From contig NZ_KB900626.1 of the NCBI RefSeq assembly GCF_000379125.1, positions 64,014 to 128,013 on the forward strand: a stretch of DNA of 64,000 bases, in the 5' to 3' direction. The notes beneath the pieces were generated by a model. That model was not told the origin of the DNA, made no database searches, and saw only the letters and a program-made list of their open reading frames with translations. This document shows, piece by piece, positions 27,141 through 37,377 of this stretch. A program made the position numbers and the translations under genes. This DNA is from Methylosinus sp. LW4 (GTDB taxonomy: Bacteria; Pseudomonadota; Alphaproteobacteria; Rhizobiales; Beijerinckiaceae). Every line of letters starts with the position of its first letter. Within the stretch, counting starts at the first letter, position 1.

Positions 27141-27755
27141 ATGGATTCGAGGCAGGGTTTCATCGCGGTCGTTCTCGCTGTCTCGCTCGCCGGCTGCAAC
27201 GCCGCGTTCGGGCCGCGCTTGCCGGATCCGCAGCTCAGCGGACGCGACGCACAATTCATGGCTCTGGTGCCGACGGCGGATGTCGGCGCGGCCTATGAGC
27301 GCTATCTCGTGGACTTCAAGACGAGCGAGGCGCCGGGCTCCATCGTCGTGGATACGAAGAATAAATTCCTCTATCTTGTGGAGCCGAACGGCAAGGCGAT
27401 CCGCTATGGCGTCGCCACCGGGCAGGAGGCCTATGGCTGGACCGGCCGCGCCGTGATCGGCGGCATGCAGGAATGGCCGCGCTGGATTCCGCCCAAGGAT
27501 ATGCTGGAGCGCTGGCCGCATCTGCAGCCGACGGCCGACGCCGGCGGCCTGCCCGGCGGCCCGGACAATCCGCTCGGCGCCCGCGCTCTCTATCTCTTCG
27601 AGAATGGGAAAGACACGCTCTACCGCATTCACGGCACCAATGAGCCGGAGAAAATCGGCCAGAGCGTCTCCTCCGGCTGCATCCGCATGCGCGACATAGA
27701 CGCGATCGACCTCTACAGCCGCGTCAAGGTCGGCGCGAATGTCGTGGTGATCTGA
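27141..27755 (+). CDS. L,D-transpeptidase (YkuD family) lipoprotein
   Basis: 204 residues from ATG 27141. A start at 27111 is possible but adds sequence before the signal peptide. The signal VVLAVSLAGC ends in a lipobox, so it should be a lipoprotein. The YkuD domain spans about residues 65-200. Its active site is IHGTNEP with the catalytic Cys in SSGCIRMRD. Such enzymes make 3-3 peptidoglycan cross-links or attach proteins to the wall in the periplasm. A palindromic repeat begins eight bases after the stop. Confidence 0.92.
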   Translation: MDSRQGFIAVVLAVSLAGCNAAFGPRLPDPQLSGRDAQFMALVPTADVGAAYERYLVDFKTSEAPGSIVVDTKNKFLYLVEPNGKAIRYGVATGQEAYGWTGRAVIGGMQEWPRWIPPKDMLERWPHLQPTADAGGLPGGPDNPLGARALYLFENGKDTLYRIHGTNEPEKIGQSVSSGCIRMRDIDAIDLYSRVKVGANVVVI

Positions 27756-27762
27756 GGGTATT

Positions 27763-27805
27763 CCCCCTCTCCCCGCGAGCGGGGAGAGGGTCGGGGTGAG
27801 GGGCC
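27763..27805 (+). repeat. dispersed GC-rich palindromic repeat, left copy
   Basis: The core CTCTCCCCGC-GA-GCGGGGAGAG (27767-27788) is followed by GGGTCGGGGTGAGGGGCC. The whole 43 bases match, with a few changes, the reverse complement of 28198-28240. The two copies thus face each other around the DUF559 gene. The presumed GTG start of that gene lies within this copy. Confidence 0.8.
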
Positions 27806-28185
27806 GGGGCGTTTCGCGGAGCCTTACGATCCGCGGCCTTCGTCTTTACGAAACAGCGCGAAGCCGCGAATTACGGGCGGCGCGGACGCCGGCGGAAGAG
27901 CGTTTGTGGGGCGCGCTGAGGGCGCGCCGCCTCGCTGGCTATAAATTCGTCCGCCAATTGCCGATCGGTCCTTATTTCGCTTGTCGGGAGGAAGCGCTCG
28001 TCGTCGAGGTCGATGGCGCGACGCATTCCACTGACCAGGAAGTCGCTCGCGACGCGCATCGAGATCGGATTTTGGGCGAGGCGGGCTTCAGGGTCCTTCG
28101 CATCGCCAATGACGACGTGTTTCACAATCTCGATGGCGTGAAAGAAACGATTCTCGCTTCATTGGAGCAGCGAGAGACATGGTAG
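27796..28185 (+). CDS. DUF559 (Vsr-like) endonuclease-fold protein, possibly inactive
   Basis: 129 residues. RTPAEERLWGALRARRLAGY, KFVRQLPIGPY and EVDGATHS, with a late GFRVLRIANDDV, give the full DUF559 pattern, a PD-(D/E)xK nuclease fold related to Vsr mismatch endonucleases. Family members normally have D-F just after GPY(x). Here GPYFACRE runs straight on, so three residues including the usual catalytic Asp appear deleted. The second motif ExD is kept. The GTG start at 27796 lies in the left repeat and no better start is seen, so the N-terminus is uncertain. The gene sits alone between inverted repeats. Confidence 0.75.
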   Translation: MRGRGVSRSLTIRGLRLYETARSRELRAARTPAEERLWGALRARRLAGYKFVRQLPIGPYFACREEALVVEVDGATHSTDQEVARDAHRDRILGEAGFRVLRIANDDVFHNLDGVKETILASLEQRETW

Positions 28186-28197
28186 CCTCTGGCCCAA

Positions 28198-28240
28198 GGC
28201 CCCTCACCCCCGCCCTCTCCCCGCTCGCGGGGAGAGGGAG
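28198..28240 (-). repeat. dispersed GC-rich palindromic repeat, right copy
   Basis: The core CTCTCCCCGC-TC-GCGGGGAGAG lies at 28215-28236 and the CCCCTCACCCCCG flank at 28200-28212. It is in reverse orientation to the copy at 27763-27805, 12 bases after the DUF559 stop and 9 bases before the stop of ribB on the other strand. Confidence 0.8.
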
Positions 28241-28249
28241 TTCGGCTCG

Positions 28250-29329
28250 CTAATCCAGCGGCTCCACCGCCAGTATCTCTATGCCGAAGCCCGAGAGGCC
28301 CACATAGGTGCGCGGCTTGGGCTTGGAAGTGCGCAGGCGGATCGAGGTGACGCCCAAATCTTTCAAGATCTGCGCGCCGAGACCCACGTCCAGCCATTGC
28401 GCCGTGCGCGCCTCTTCCGAGCTGCTGTCCGAGACGACCGGATTGACCGGAACGCCGGCCGCGCCGTCGCGCAGATAGACCAGCACGCCGCGACCTTCCG
28501 CCGCGAAACGATCCAGCGTGCGGCGGATCGCATCCGCGCCGCCGAAGACGTCGGCGATGATGTCGGCGCGATGCAGCCGCGCCGGCACGCCCTTGCCGTC
28601 GCCGATCTGCCCGACGACGAAGGCGAAATGCTGCACCGGATCGAAGGCGCTGACATAGGCGTGGCAGGTGGCCTCGCCGGCGAAGGTCTTGACCGGAAAG
28701 CTGGCGACGCGCTCCACCAGCTTCTCGCGCGCCTGCCGATGGGCGATGAGATCGGCGGTGGAGATCATCTTCAGCCCGTGGGCCGCCGCGAAATCGACGA
28801 TCTGCTTGCCGGCCATTACCGTGCCGTCGTCATTGGCGAGCTCGCAAATGACGCCGACCGGCGGCAGGCCGGCGAGCCGGCAGAGATCGACGGCCGCCTC
28901 CGTATGGCCGGAGCGCATCAGCACGCCGCCTTCCTTGGCGATGAGCGGGAAGACATGGCCCGGCCGCACGAAATCATGCGGGCCGCGATTGCCATTGGCG
29001 AGCGCGCGCACCGTATTGCAGCGCTGCTCGGCGGAAATGCCGGTGGTGAGCCCCTCGCGCGCGTCCACGCTGACGGTGAAGGCGGTGCCGAGCGGCGCGT
29101 CATTGGCGGCGACCATTGGCGCGAGATGCAGCCGCCGCGCCTCTTCCAGCGTCAGCGGCGCGCAGACGATGCCGCAGCAATGGCGGATGATGAAGGCCAT
29201 TTTCTCAGGCGTGCAGAGCGAGGCGGCGATGATGAGGTCGCCCTCGTTCTCGCGGTCGTCGTCATCGGTGACGACGACGATTTCGCCGCGTCCGATGGCC
29301 TCTATGGCCTCGGTGACGGAATGGGACAA
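28250..29329 (-). CDS. ribB: 3,4-dihydroxy-2-butanone-4-phosphate synthase with degenerate GTP cyclohydrolase II domain
   Basis: 359 residues. The DHBP synthase domain (residues 1-200) has VVTDDDDRENEGDLI, DAREGLTTGISA and GHVFPL, with GHTEAAVDL for the substrate phosphate. It makes the four-carbon riboflavin precursor from ribulose 5-phosphate. The C-terminal domain (205-359) resembles GTP cyclohydrolase II (RIRLRTSKPKP, with GLSGFGIEI). The zinc-binding Cys cluster and the GxRGH-type catalytic region are absent, so this half is probably inactive, as in many alphaproteobacterial RibBA-like proteins. No FMN riboswitch was seen upstream. Confidence 0.9.
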   Translation of the reverse strand: MSHSVTEAIEAIGRGEIVVVTDDDDRENEGDLIIAASLCTPEKMAFIIRHCCGIVCAPLTLEEARRLHLAPMVAANDAPLGTAFTVSVDAREGLTTGISAEQRCNTVRALANGNRGPHDFVRPGHVFPLIAKEGGVLMRSGHTEAAVDLCRLAGLPPVGVICELANDDGTVMAGKQIVDFAAAHGLKMISTADLIAHRQAREKLVERVASFPVKTFAGEATCHAYVSAFDPVQHFAFVVGQIGDGKGVPARLHRADIIADVFGGADAIRRTLDRFAAEGRGVLVYLRDGAAGVPVNPVVSDSSSEEARTAQWLDVGLGAQILKDLGVTSIRLRTSKPKPRTYVGLSGFGIEILAVEPLD

Positions 29330-29470
29330 GACGGGCTCCGCTGTTCCCGGCGCATTGGGCCGGCGCGGCTGTTCTACTCCCGCGCCCCCGCGGATTCAAA
29401 CTTTAGCGCGCTTTCCGATCGAACGGAATCGATCGATCGATCAGAATTCGCGCCCAAGGAGAGAAGCTAA

Positions 29471-29504
29471 AGCGCTATCCGATCCAATTGGATCGGATAG
29501 CGCT
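29471..29504. repeat. 34-bp perfect palindrome
   Basis: AGCGCTATCCGATCC-AATT-GGATCGGATAGCGCT reads the same on both strands. It stands between the ribB promoter region and the mmo terminator. A weaker related palindrome (TTCCGATCGAACGGAA) lies at about 29417-29432. It looks like a REP-type dispersed element, but no second full copy occurs in this window. Confidence 0.6.
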
Positions 29505-29517
29505 CTAGCGAGCGCCA

Positions 29518-29547
29518 ACAAAAAACTGCCCGAGTCGCCCCGGGCAG
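29518..29547 (-). terminator. intrinsic terminator of the mmo operon
   Basis: On the minus strand CTGCCCG (29547-29541) pairs with CGGGCAG (29532-29526) and is followed by TTTTTTGTT. It lies about 60 bases after the mmoC stop. Confidence 0.8.
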
Positions 29548-29605
29548 AAAAGTCGGGAGCCCCGCCCGGCGAGCGCGGCCGAGCGAAGATCGTTCGGCGC
29601 GCGGC

Positions 29606-30637
29606 TCAGCCGCTCGCCAGGAATTTCTCGAGATAGACCTGCTCCTTGGGCACGCCCGCCGTCGCCGCCGCGTCGAAGGCCGCCTCGATCATGCCGGGCG
29701 GGCCGCAGAGATAAATGTCCGGCTTGCCGCGCAGCTTCTCGAGCTCGGCGCGCATCAGATCGATGACCGTTCCCTTGGCGACGCCATTCGCCTCGCTCGC
29801 ATTGACGACCGCGACCTGCACATCGAGGCTCGGCATGGCGTTCTGCAGCGCCTTGAGCTCCTCGACATAGAAGAGCTCCTCATAGTTGGTGACGCCGAAG
29901 AACAAGGTCGCCGGTTGCTGGTCGCTCTCCTTCTTCAGCTGCCGGATCATCGACAGCACTGGCGACAGTCCCGTGCCGCCGGCCACGAAGAAGCGCGGCC
30001 GCTCGCTCTTGTGCAGCATGAAGGAGCCCGCCGGTCCGCGCAGCGCGACGCGCAGGCCGACCTTGGCCTGCGTCTGCAGGAATTTCGAGAAGGCGCCGTC
30101 CGGCAGCAGGCGAATGAAGAATTCGAGCCGACCATCCTCCGCGACCGAGGCCATGGAATAGGAGCGGCGCGTGTGCGTGCCGGGAATTTCGATGTCGACG
30201 AATTGCCCGGGGGCGAAGTTCAGCGCGATCGGCGCTACGCCATCGGCGGTCAATGGCTGCAGCACGAGCCGCACGACATTGGACGACACGCGATCGCATT
30301 CGACGATCTCGGCCAGCCAATTGGTCTGGATCGCCTCGAAGGAGATGCGATCATAAGTGTAAGGCACGATCAGATGCAGATCGCTGCGCGGGAAGGTGCG
30401 GCACAGCAGAACCTTGCCGTCCTCCTCCTCGTCCGGCGGCAGCGCCTGCACCTTGACGTCGATGAGCTCGTAGTCGCCATCCGTGCAATCGGCCTTGCAG
30501 GTCGCGCAGCCGCCCGCGCGGCAGGAAGAAAGAAGAATCACGCTTTGACGAAGCCCTGCCGAAATGACGTCCTCGCTCGGTCCGCATTCGAAGGAGCAGG
30601 TTTCTCCGTCCTCTGTCTCGATGACGATCTGATACAT
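29606..30637 (-). CDS. mmoC: soluble methane monooxygenase reductase, protein C
   Basis: 343 residues, close to the usual 340-350. The N-terminal [2Fe-2S] ferredoxin domain has CRAGGCATCKADC and a fourth Cys in LLCRTF. The FAD domain has RRSYSMAS, and the NADH domain has FVAGGTGLSPVLSM. It passes electrons from NADH through FAD and the iron-sulfur cluster to the hydroxylase di-iron site in the cytoplasm. The ATG at 30637, with GGAAG upstream, is chosen because the ferredoxin domain begins at once. It is the last gene of the mmo operon and is followed by a terminator. Confidence 0.97.
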   Translation of the reverse strand: MYQIVIETEDGETCSFECGPSEDVISAGLRQSVILLSSCRAGGCATCKADCTDGDYELIDVKVQALPPDEEEDGKVLLCRTFPRSDLHLIVPYTYDRISFEAIQTNWLAEIVECDRVSSNVVRLVLQPLTADGVAPIALNFAPGQFVDIEIPGTHTRRSYSMASVAEDGRLEFFIRLLPDGAFSKFLQTQAKVGLRVALRGPAGSFMLHKSERPRFFVAGGTGLSPVLSMIRQLKKESDQQPATLFFGVTNYEELFYVEELKALQNAMPSLDVQVAVVNASEANGVAKGTVIDLMRAELEKLRGKPDIYLCGPPGMIEAAFDAAATAGVPKEQVYLEKFLASG

Positions 30638-30653
30638 ACGTCTTCCGCCCTTG

Positions 30654-30989
30654 CTACTCTGGCTGCGCCAGCTCGTTTTTCGTCGTCTCGTTGCGATCGT
30701 CGATCGGGATCGGCGTGCCGAGCGTCTGCAGCAGACGCTTGATCTCCGCGCTATTGCCGCCTGGCTGCGCCGCCGCCTCGTCCTGCCGCTGGAAGAAGCG
30801 GAGCACATGAGAGACCGCCTCGCGCGCCGAATCCAGCGACAGCGAGCAGCCTTCCTGCACGAACTCGTCGTCGCGCAAAATCTCCCAGCGCCACATGTAA
30901 TCGAGGTCCATCGTATAGGCGGCGTAGCGTGAATCTGCGTGAATCAGAATCCGCTGCTCTTCCGCTTCTCGTTCCGCGCCATGCGCCAT
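30654..30989 (-). CDS. mmoD: MmoD, sMMO-associated regulatory/assembly protein
   Basis: 111 residues, located between mmoZ and mmoC as in all sMMO operons. Conserved features include DSRYAAYTMDLDYMWRWEI. MmoD is not part of the active enzyme. It can bind the hydroxylase and has been linked with the copper switch and with hydroxylase assembly. The C-terminal 40 residues are polar and probably flexible. GGGAGGG lies close before the ATG. A hairpin precedes the gene (31015-31041). Confidence 0.93.
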   Translation of the reverse strand: MAHGAEREAEEQRILIHADSRYAAYTMDLDYMWRWEILRDDEFVQEGCSLSLDSAREAVSHVLRFFQRQDEAAAQPGGNSAEIKRLLQTLGTPIPIDDRNETTKNELAQPE

Positions 30990-31014
30990 GGCCTTCCCTC
31001 CCTTGTCGCGATGA

Positions 31015-31041
31015 CGTTCGGGCGGAAGGACCGCCCGAACG
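31015..31041 (-). other. intercistronic hairpin between mmoZ and mmoD
   Basis: CGTTCGGGCGG (31015-31025) pairs perfectly with CCGCCCGAACG (31031-31041), loop AAGGA, in the 80-base gap after mmoZ. On the minus strand no T-run follows, so it is better read as a stability or partial-termination structure than as a full terminator. Confidence 0.6.
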
Positions 31042-31069
31042 CTCGTTCTTTTTCTTTCGAAGGAAGCCG

Positions 31070-31579
31070 TCAGGCCTGCAGATGCAGGACCTTGACGCCG
31101 CGCTCCTTGCGCAGACCCTCGAGCGGGGTCGCGTAATAATCTGTGTTGCGCAGCTCCATGAGAATCGTGCCGAGCGCCGCGTCGGTGCGCAGGAACACAT
31201 TCACCGGGAGAACCGGCGGCTTGTAGAGCTGACGGAACTCGACATGGATGCGCTCCGCCGCATATTTGCTCTCGGCGGCCTTGATCTTGGCGATCCAGGT
31301 CGCCTCCACCGCGGCGGCGTCCTCGCCGGTCGTCGCCTTGGTGATGAGGTCCGCGACGGAGAGCTTCTCGGTCTTGAGCACCGAGAGACGCTCCTCGATT
31401 TTGCGCTCGATATATTGATAATCGACGTCGAGATCGTAGCTCTTGCGGAACGGCGAGGAATAGGCGACGCGGAAGTCCTGAATGAACTTCGTCGCCTGCT
31501 CCACACTATTCAGCTTCGCGATCTTGCCTTCCCACTCGGTGCGAGTGGCGTTCTCGTGGATGGGTTCTCTCTTCGCCAT
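31070..31579 (-). CDS. mmoZ: soluble methane monooxygenase hydroxylase gamma subunit
   Basis: 169 residues, the length known for MmoZ of Methylosinus. Mostly helical, starting [19 protein letters not shown]. It packs at the side of the alpha/beta core of the alpha2-beta2-gamma2 hydroxylase. It has no cofactor. It is the fourth gene of the operon, 25 bases after mmoB. A hairpin follows its stop, which may protect the upstream message. Confidence 0.95.
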   Translation of the reverse strand: MAKREPIHENATRTEWEGKIAKLNSVEQATKFIQDFRVAYSSPFRKSYDLDVDYQYIERKIEERLSVLKTEKLSVADLITKATTGEDAAAVEATWIAKIKAAESKYAAERIHVEFRQLYKPPVLPVNVFLRTDAALGTILMELRNTDYYATPLEGLRKERGVKVLHLQA

Positions 31580-31604
31580 TGTGGCAATCCTTATCGTCGG
31601 CCGA

Positions 31605-32021
31605 TCAAATGTCGGTCAGGGCGCGATCGAGGCCCATGAGCTCCGAGGTGATGGTGAATTTCGTGCCGAGCGTGTAGGCGCGGCCGACGGTCGACGACAC
31701 ATTCACGAGAAGGTCGTAGACCGAGAACGGCTTGCCGAGCAGATCGGAGGCTTCGGCGGCGTCGATCTCGATCGCGCCATCGGCCTTGATCCACCAGAAG
31801 CCCGCCTTGTCCTCGACGACGATGGACGGATTCTTCGCCTTGCCGGCCTGGAGCACGATATCCTCGATGATCGCGTCGATCTCGTCGCTCTTCATGAGAA
31901 CCAGAACCACGGCGTTGGACTCGTGGACGACCTGATTCTCCTCGGCGAAGAACTCGTCCGCGAAGGCCTTGCCGGTCTTCTGCATGATTCCGGCGTTGTA
32001 AGCGTTATGCGCGCTGGACAT
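31605..32021 (-). CDS. mmoB: soluble methane monooxygenase regulatory protein B
   Basis: 138 residues, as in Methylosinus. It has no cofactor. It contains the typical [20 protein letters not shown] and the GFWWIKADG core. It binds the hydroxylase near the di-iron site and controls access of oxygen and methane and the electron flow. It lies 15 bases after mmoY and 25 bases before mmoZ, consistent with one message. Confidence 0.97.
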   Translation of the reverse strand: MSSAHNAYNAGIMQKTGKAFADEFFAEENQVVHESNAVVLVLMKSDEIDAIIEDIVLQAGKAKNPSIVVEDKAGFWWIKADGAIEIDAAEASDLLGKPFSVYDLLVNVSSTVGRAYTLGTKFTITSELMGLDRALTDI

Positions 32022-32036
32022 AGGAGCGTTTCCTTC

Positions 32037-33224
32037 TCAATTCTTGTAGCCGGCGAGAACGGCGTCGACCTTCTGGTCCACGTCGATTTTGAAGCCGATC
32101 TTGTCGGCGTAATCGATCTTCCAGTCGCCGAAGACGCGCTGCAGCGCCTCCGAGACGCCGGCGCGATCGGTCGCGCCCGCGACCTTCTCGACCTTGGCGT
32201 AGATGCCGACGAAATCCTTCAGCGCCGTGACCGAACGCGCGAGATAATGCTCGGTCCAGGCGTTGAGGAAGGTGCGATTATGCGCGCCGAATTCGGGATC
32301 ATTGGCGAGGCTGTAGACGAAGAGATCGTCGATCGCCCCACGCGTGATCTGGAAATAGGTCTGCGACTGCGCGGTGAAGAAGGGCGTCAGCGTGTCGCCA
32401 TAGACGGTGGCCAGACGCTGGAAGAACTCGCGACGGGCGAACTGGCCGAAGGTCGCGTCATAGACGGCGTGACCCGCCCAGAGGATCTCGTTCCAATCCT
32501 GAATGCCCTGCCAGATCTCTTCCACCGCGCCGCGCGCGCCGGCGTAGATCGGATCGGTCGTCCAGATCTTCTTCGGCACGTCGGTCGACGCATCGAAGCC
32601 GGGAACGAGCTTGGCGATGAACAGGCGCTCCGTCTGGATCGACTGCGCATTGTCCACCTTGTCGAGAGCCGCGAAAATGGCCGACTGGCGGATGGTGTCC
32701 GAGAGCGAGTCGCGGCCGACCGACGAATGCGAGTTGAACAGCCCATATTCGTTGTAGAGCAGCGCGCCGTAATATTTGTTGAGGATCTCGTCCCGCCAAT
32801 AGGCGTCGATGGTGCGGATCGAGCCTTCGGACGAATAAGCGGCGAGGAAGCGCTGCGTGTAGCGCGCCTCTTCCGACTTGTCCTTCACATAAGGCGCGTG
32901 CCAGCGACGGGCCGGATCGCGATGGCGATACCAGTCGGTCGTGCGCAGCTCGGTGCTCTCATTGCCCCAGGACGGACGGCCGCCGTGGAATTTCTGAGTC
33001 CAATCGCCCCAATCGAGGCCGCCGGCGATCCAGTCGGGATTGGGCTGCGCATAGACGGACAGCTGCTCATATTCCGACAGGCGCTTCCAGCGCGGCTGAA
33101 TGAAATAATGATACTTGCGCTGCGTGTCGAGCGCGTGGTCCGGGATCGCGGCGGCGATGATCGCTGCGCGCTCCGGGTCGGTGAGACCTCGCTTCGTGAC
33201 TTGAGAGCTCTGAGGCTGTGACAT
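32037..33224 (-). CDS. mmoY: soluble methane monooxygenase hydroxylase beta subunit
   Basis: 395 residues, the usual MmoY length. It is helical and related to the alpha subunit but lacks the iron ligands. Typical segments are SEYEQLSVYAQPNPDWIAGG near the start and NEYGLFNSHSSVGRD. It forms the canyon of the hydroxylase with MmoX. A 132-base gap with a strong hairpin separates it from mmoX. In Methylosinus a separate promoter has been described ahead of mmoY, but I see no clear one here. Confidence 0.97.
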   Translation of the reverse strand: MSQPQSSQVTKRGLTDPERAAIIAAAIPDHALDTQRKYHYFIQPRWKRLSEYEQLSVYAQPNPDWIAGGLDWGDWTQKFHGGRPSWGNESTELRTTDWYRHRDPARRWHAPYVKDKSEEARYTQRFLAAYSSEGSIRTIDAYWRDEILNKYYGALLYNEYGLFNSHSSVGRDSLSDTIRQSAIFAALDKVDNAQSIQTERLFIAKLVPGFDASTDVPKKIWTTDPIYAGARGAVEEIWQGIQDWNEILWAGHAVYDATFGQFARREFFQRLATVYGDTLTPFFTAQSQTYFQITRGAIDDLFVYSLANDPEFGAHNRTFLNAWTEHYLARSVTALKDFVGIYAKVEKVAGATDRAGVSEALQRVFGDWKIDYADKIGFKIDVDQKVDAVLAGYKN

Positions 33225-33294
33225 TTCAGACGTCCTCCACTTGAGGGTTTTTCGTGCTTCGTGCTTGTCGACGGACGCGCGTCGCCCGCCGAGA

Positions 33295-33319
33295 CCCGGC
33301 GCGCGCGAGGCGCGCCGGG
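33295..33319 (-). other. intercistronic hairpin between mmoX and mmoY
   Basis: CCCGGCGCGC (33295-33304) pairs perfectly with GCGCGCCGGG (33310-33319), loop GCGAG, about 40 bases after the mmoX stop. No T-run follows on the minus strand, so it may stabilise the mmoX message or attenuate rather than end transcription. Confidence 0.6.
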
Positions 33320-33356
33320 AACCCGTTGCAATTCGACGCGAGGCGCCGAGCGCAGA

Positions 33357-34937
33357 TCAGAATTTGGCGAGCGGATCGGGGAAGACGCAGCCAGCGCGCT
33401 TGATGTCCTCGAGCGTCCAGAGATTGTCGCCGCGCACATGGGGCTGCGCGATCAGCGTCTTGCCGTCGGAGCGAACGCCATGGCCCTCGGCGATCACGTC
33501 GGACAATTCGCGTCCCTCGTACTGCTCGAAGATATTGTGGCATTCGTAGCGCTCCGGCTCCGACAGCCACATGCGCTCGCCCCAATCATCCGTGAGCGAA
33601 TGCTTCTTGCCGTTGAATTCGTGCACGCGCAGCGAGCCGGAGCCCTTGGCGAGAGACGGGATGAACGGCACCTGCGAGACGCGGTCGATGTAGACGTCAT
33701 GACCGTTCTGTAGCAGCCAGGCGTAGGGGATGAACCCGCTCTTGGGATCCTCATAGCCGAGCTTCTTCCACTCATTGTAGATCTTGCCGTAGTGATCGGC
33801 CCAACCCGGATAGTTCGCCTCGAACCACTCCTGATCCTCCTCGTCCGGCAGAGCCAGACGCGCGAAGCCGAGCGGCCACAGCGCATAAGCGGCAAGGGCG
33901 AGATCGTGATGGGCCCAATAGGCGTCCGTCTTGGCGTCGCGCAGCGAGCGGGGGCTCTCCACGCCATATTTGCCGAGGCGACCGATCCAGATTCCACCCC
34001 AATCCTCGTAGACCCAGCGGTTCCAGGTCTTCACCCACGGCTCGACCTTGAACTTGGAGCCGTATTCGAAGAGATAGCCGAGCGCCGGCGTGAAATACTT
34101 CTGCTGCGTCCAGAAGGCGTTGTTGAGATCGGTGTTGAGATATTTCGCCGCCGCCGGATCATTGGCGATGGACACCACCGTCTGATAGCCGTTCGCCATA
34201 TGGCGCAGCTCGTCCGTCTCCACCGACAGAAACACCGTCGGCGTGATCTCGTCGCCATTGGCCGAGGCCCATTCGGTGACGGCGACGATCAGCGGATTGG
34301 TGAAGCAGGCTTCGCCGACCAGCTGCAGATTGATCGAGCATTCCACGGCGTCGCCGGAGATGAAGCCATCGGCGAAGACGCGCTTCATGCCCTTCCACAG
34401 CGGGCCGATCGCGCGGGTGCGACGGGCGTCATTGTGGCCGGCGGGATCGTGATAATGCTTGGAGTAATAGTGATTGATGAAGGCGCATTGATGCGTGTGA
34501 CGAATTTCGTCGAGCACCTGAGCGAGATAGCCGTTCTTCTGCTCGGCGGCGGTGGCGCTGTCCCACAGCATGGCCGAAGCGGCGATGGCGTTATACTCGC
34601 CGACCTCGAGGAAGTTCGAGATCACTTTCATGGTCTCGCCCCAGCGCGGATGCACCTTGTTGCCGGCGCCGAGACGCGTCAGACCATCGAGCAGAGTGCC
34701 GAACTGGCGCTCGTCCTTGGCCGCCTCCATGCGGGCGTATTCCTTGGCGATGACCTTGAACTGCTCCTTGGTCTGGTTCGCCATGTGATATTTGGTGGCG
34801 TATTTGGTGCGGTTTTCCTTGAAGTCCCAGTTGAAGCTCTGCAGCCACTTATGGACCTCCTGCGGCTCGACGCCGACCGGAGCGCGATTGACCTTCAGAG
34901 CATCGGTCGCCGCTTTTGTCGCGAGACTGATCGCCAT
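33357..34937 (-). CDS. mmoX: soluble methane monooxygenase hydroxylase alpha subunit
   Basis: 526 residues, identical in length to Methylosinus MmoX. It carries the di-iron active site that hydroxylates methane. The ligand pairs are seen in DEIRHTHQC (Glu144, His147, with active-site Cys151) and DELRHMANGYQ (Glu243, His246). The ATG at 34937 has a perfect AGGAGG seven bases upstream. A sigma-54 promoter lies about 160 bases before the start. mmoX is first in the operon mmoXYBZDC. Confidence 0.99.
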   Translation of the reverse strand: MAISLATKAATDALKVNRAPVGVEPQEVHKWLQSFNWDFKENRTKYATKYHMANQTKEQFKVIAKEYARMEAAKDERQFGTLLDGLTRLGAGNKVHPRWGETMKVISNFLEVGEYNAIAASAMLWDSATAAEQKNGYLAQVLDEIRHTHQCAFINHYYSKHYHDPAGHNDARRTRAIGPLWKGMKRVFADGFISGDAVECSINLQLVGEACFTNPLIVAVTEWASANGDEITPTVFLSVETDELRHMANGYQTVVSIANDPAAAKYLNTDLNNAFWTQQKYFTPALGYLFEYGSKFKVEPWVKTWNRWVYEDWGGIWIGRLGKYGVESPRSLRDAKTDAYWAHHDLALAAYALWPLGFARLALPDEEDQEWFEANYPGWADHYGKIYNEWKKLGYEDPKSGFIPYAWLLQNGHDVYIDRVSQVPFIPSLAKGSGSLRVHEFNGKKHSLTDDWGERMWLSEPERYECHNIFEQYEGRELSDVIAEGHGVRSDGKTLIAQPHVRGDNLWTLEDIKRAGCVFPDPLAKF

Positions 34938-35095
34938 GCTTTTCCTCCTCACAGACTTTTTGTTTCTCGGATTTGCGCCTTTGTCTGCGGTCGACAAATC
35001 CGAACGTGTGCGCCGCTTTCCAAACTTTCGAAATGGAAACATTCGATGTCGTCGGCAATTCATCTATTGCGAAAGCGACGACATCTACTGTTATG

Positions 35096-35110
35096 GCAAG
35101 CCCCGTGCCA
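35096..35110 (-). promoter_or_regulatory. sigma-54 promoter of mmoX
   Basis: On the minus strand TGGCAC (35110-35105), five bases, then TTGC (35099-35096) match the sigma-54 -24/-12 consensus fully. Transcription should start near 35084. It needs RpoN and an enhancer-binding activator, and mmoR upstream encodes such a protein. A sigma-54 mmoX promoter is established for Methylosinus. Confidence 0.92.
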
Positions 35111-35255
35111 CTGATGGTGATTTTGCGGAATCATAGAGTTTGCAAGGGATTCGCAATGATCGTGAAAGAGATATGACGTGAGCGCAGCGATATTCGAAGG
35201 CGATGCGCGATACAGCTGTCAAATTAGCATACGCACGAATTTCATCGCCTGCTTG

Positions 35256-35289
35256 GATCGCCGCGATCGTCGAGGAGATCGCGGCGATC
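35256..35289 (-). terminator. 13-bp perfect hairpin after mmoG
   Basis: GATCGCCGCGATC (35256-35268) pairs perfectly with GATCGCGGCGATC (35277-35289), loop of 8. It begins 11 bases after the mmoG stop. It lacks a T-run, so termination may be partial or Rho-dependent, separating the regulatory operon from the mmoX promoter. Confidence 0.55.
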
Positions 35290-35299
35290 ATGCGCGCAT

Positions 35300-37373
<2,074 letters not shown>

Positions 37374-37377
37374 CGCG

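Larger units (their letters stand above)
34938..35299 (-). promoter_or_regulatory. mmoX leader and upstream control region
   Basis: This 362-base gap between mmoG and mmoX holds the sigma-54 promoter (35096-35110), a roughly 145-base untranslated leader and a hairpin just after mmoG. It also holds an imperfect inverted repeat (TTGCGGAATC 35123-35132, GATTCGCAA 35148-35156) that could bind a regulator. It is more AT-rich than the genes. No small gene was found. Confidence 0.6.

Noticed and set aside
29330..29470. FMN riboswitch upstream of ribB
   Set aside because: The conserved RFN boxes and multi-helix layout are not present in the leader.
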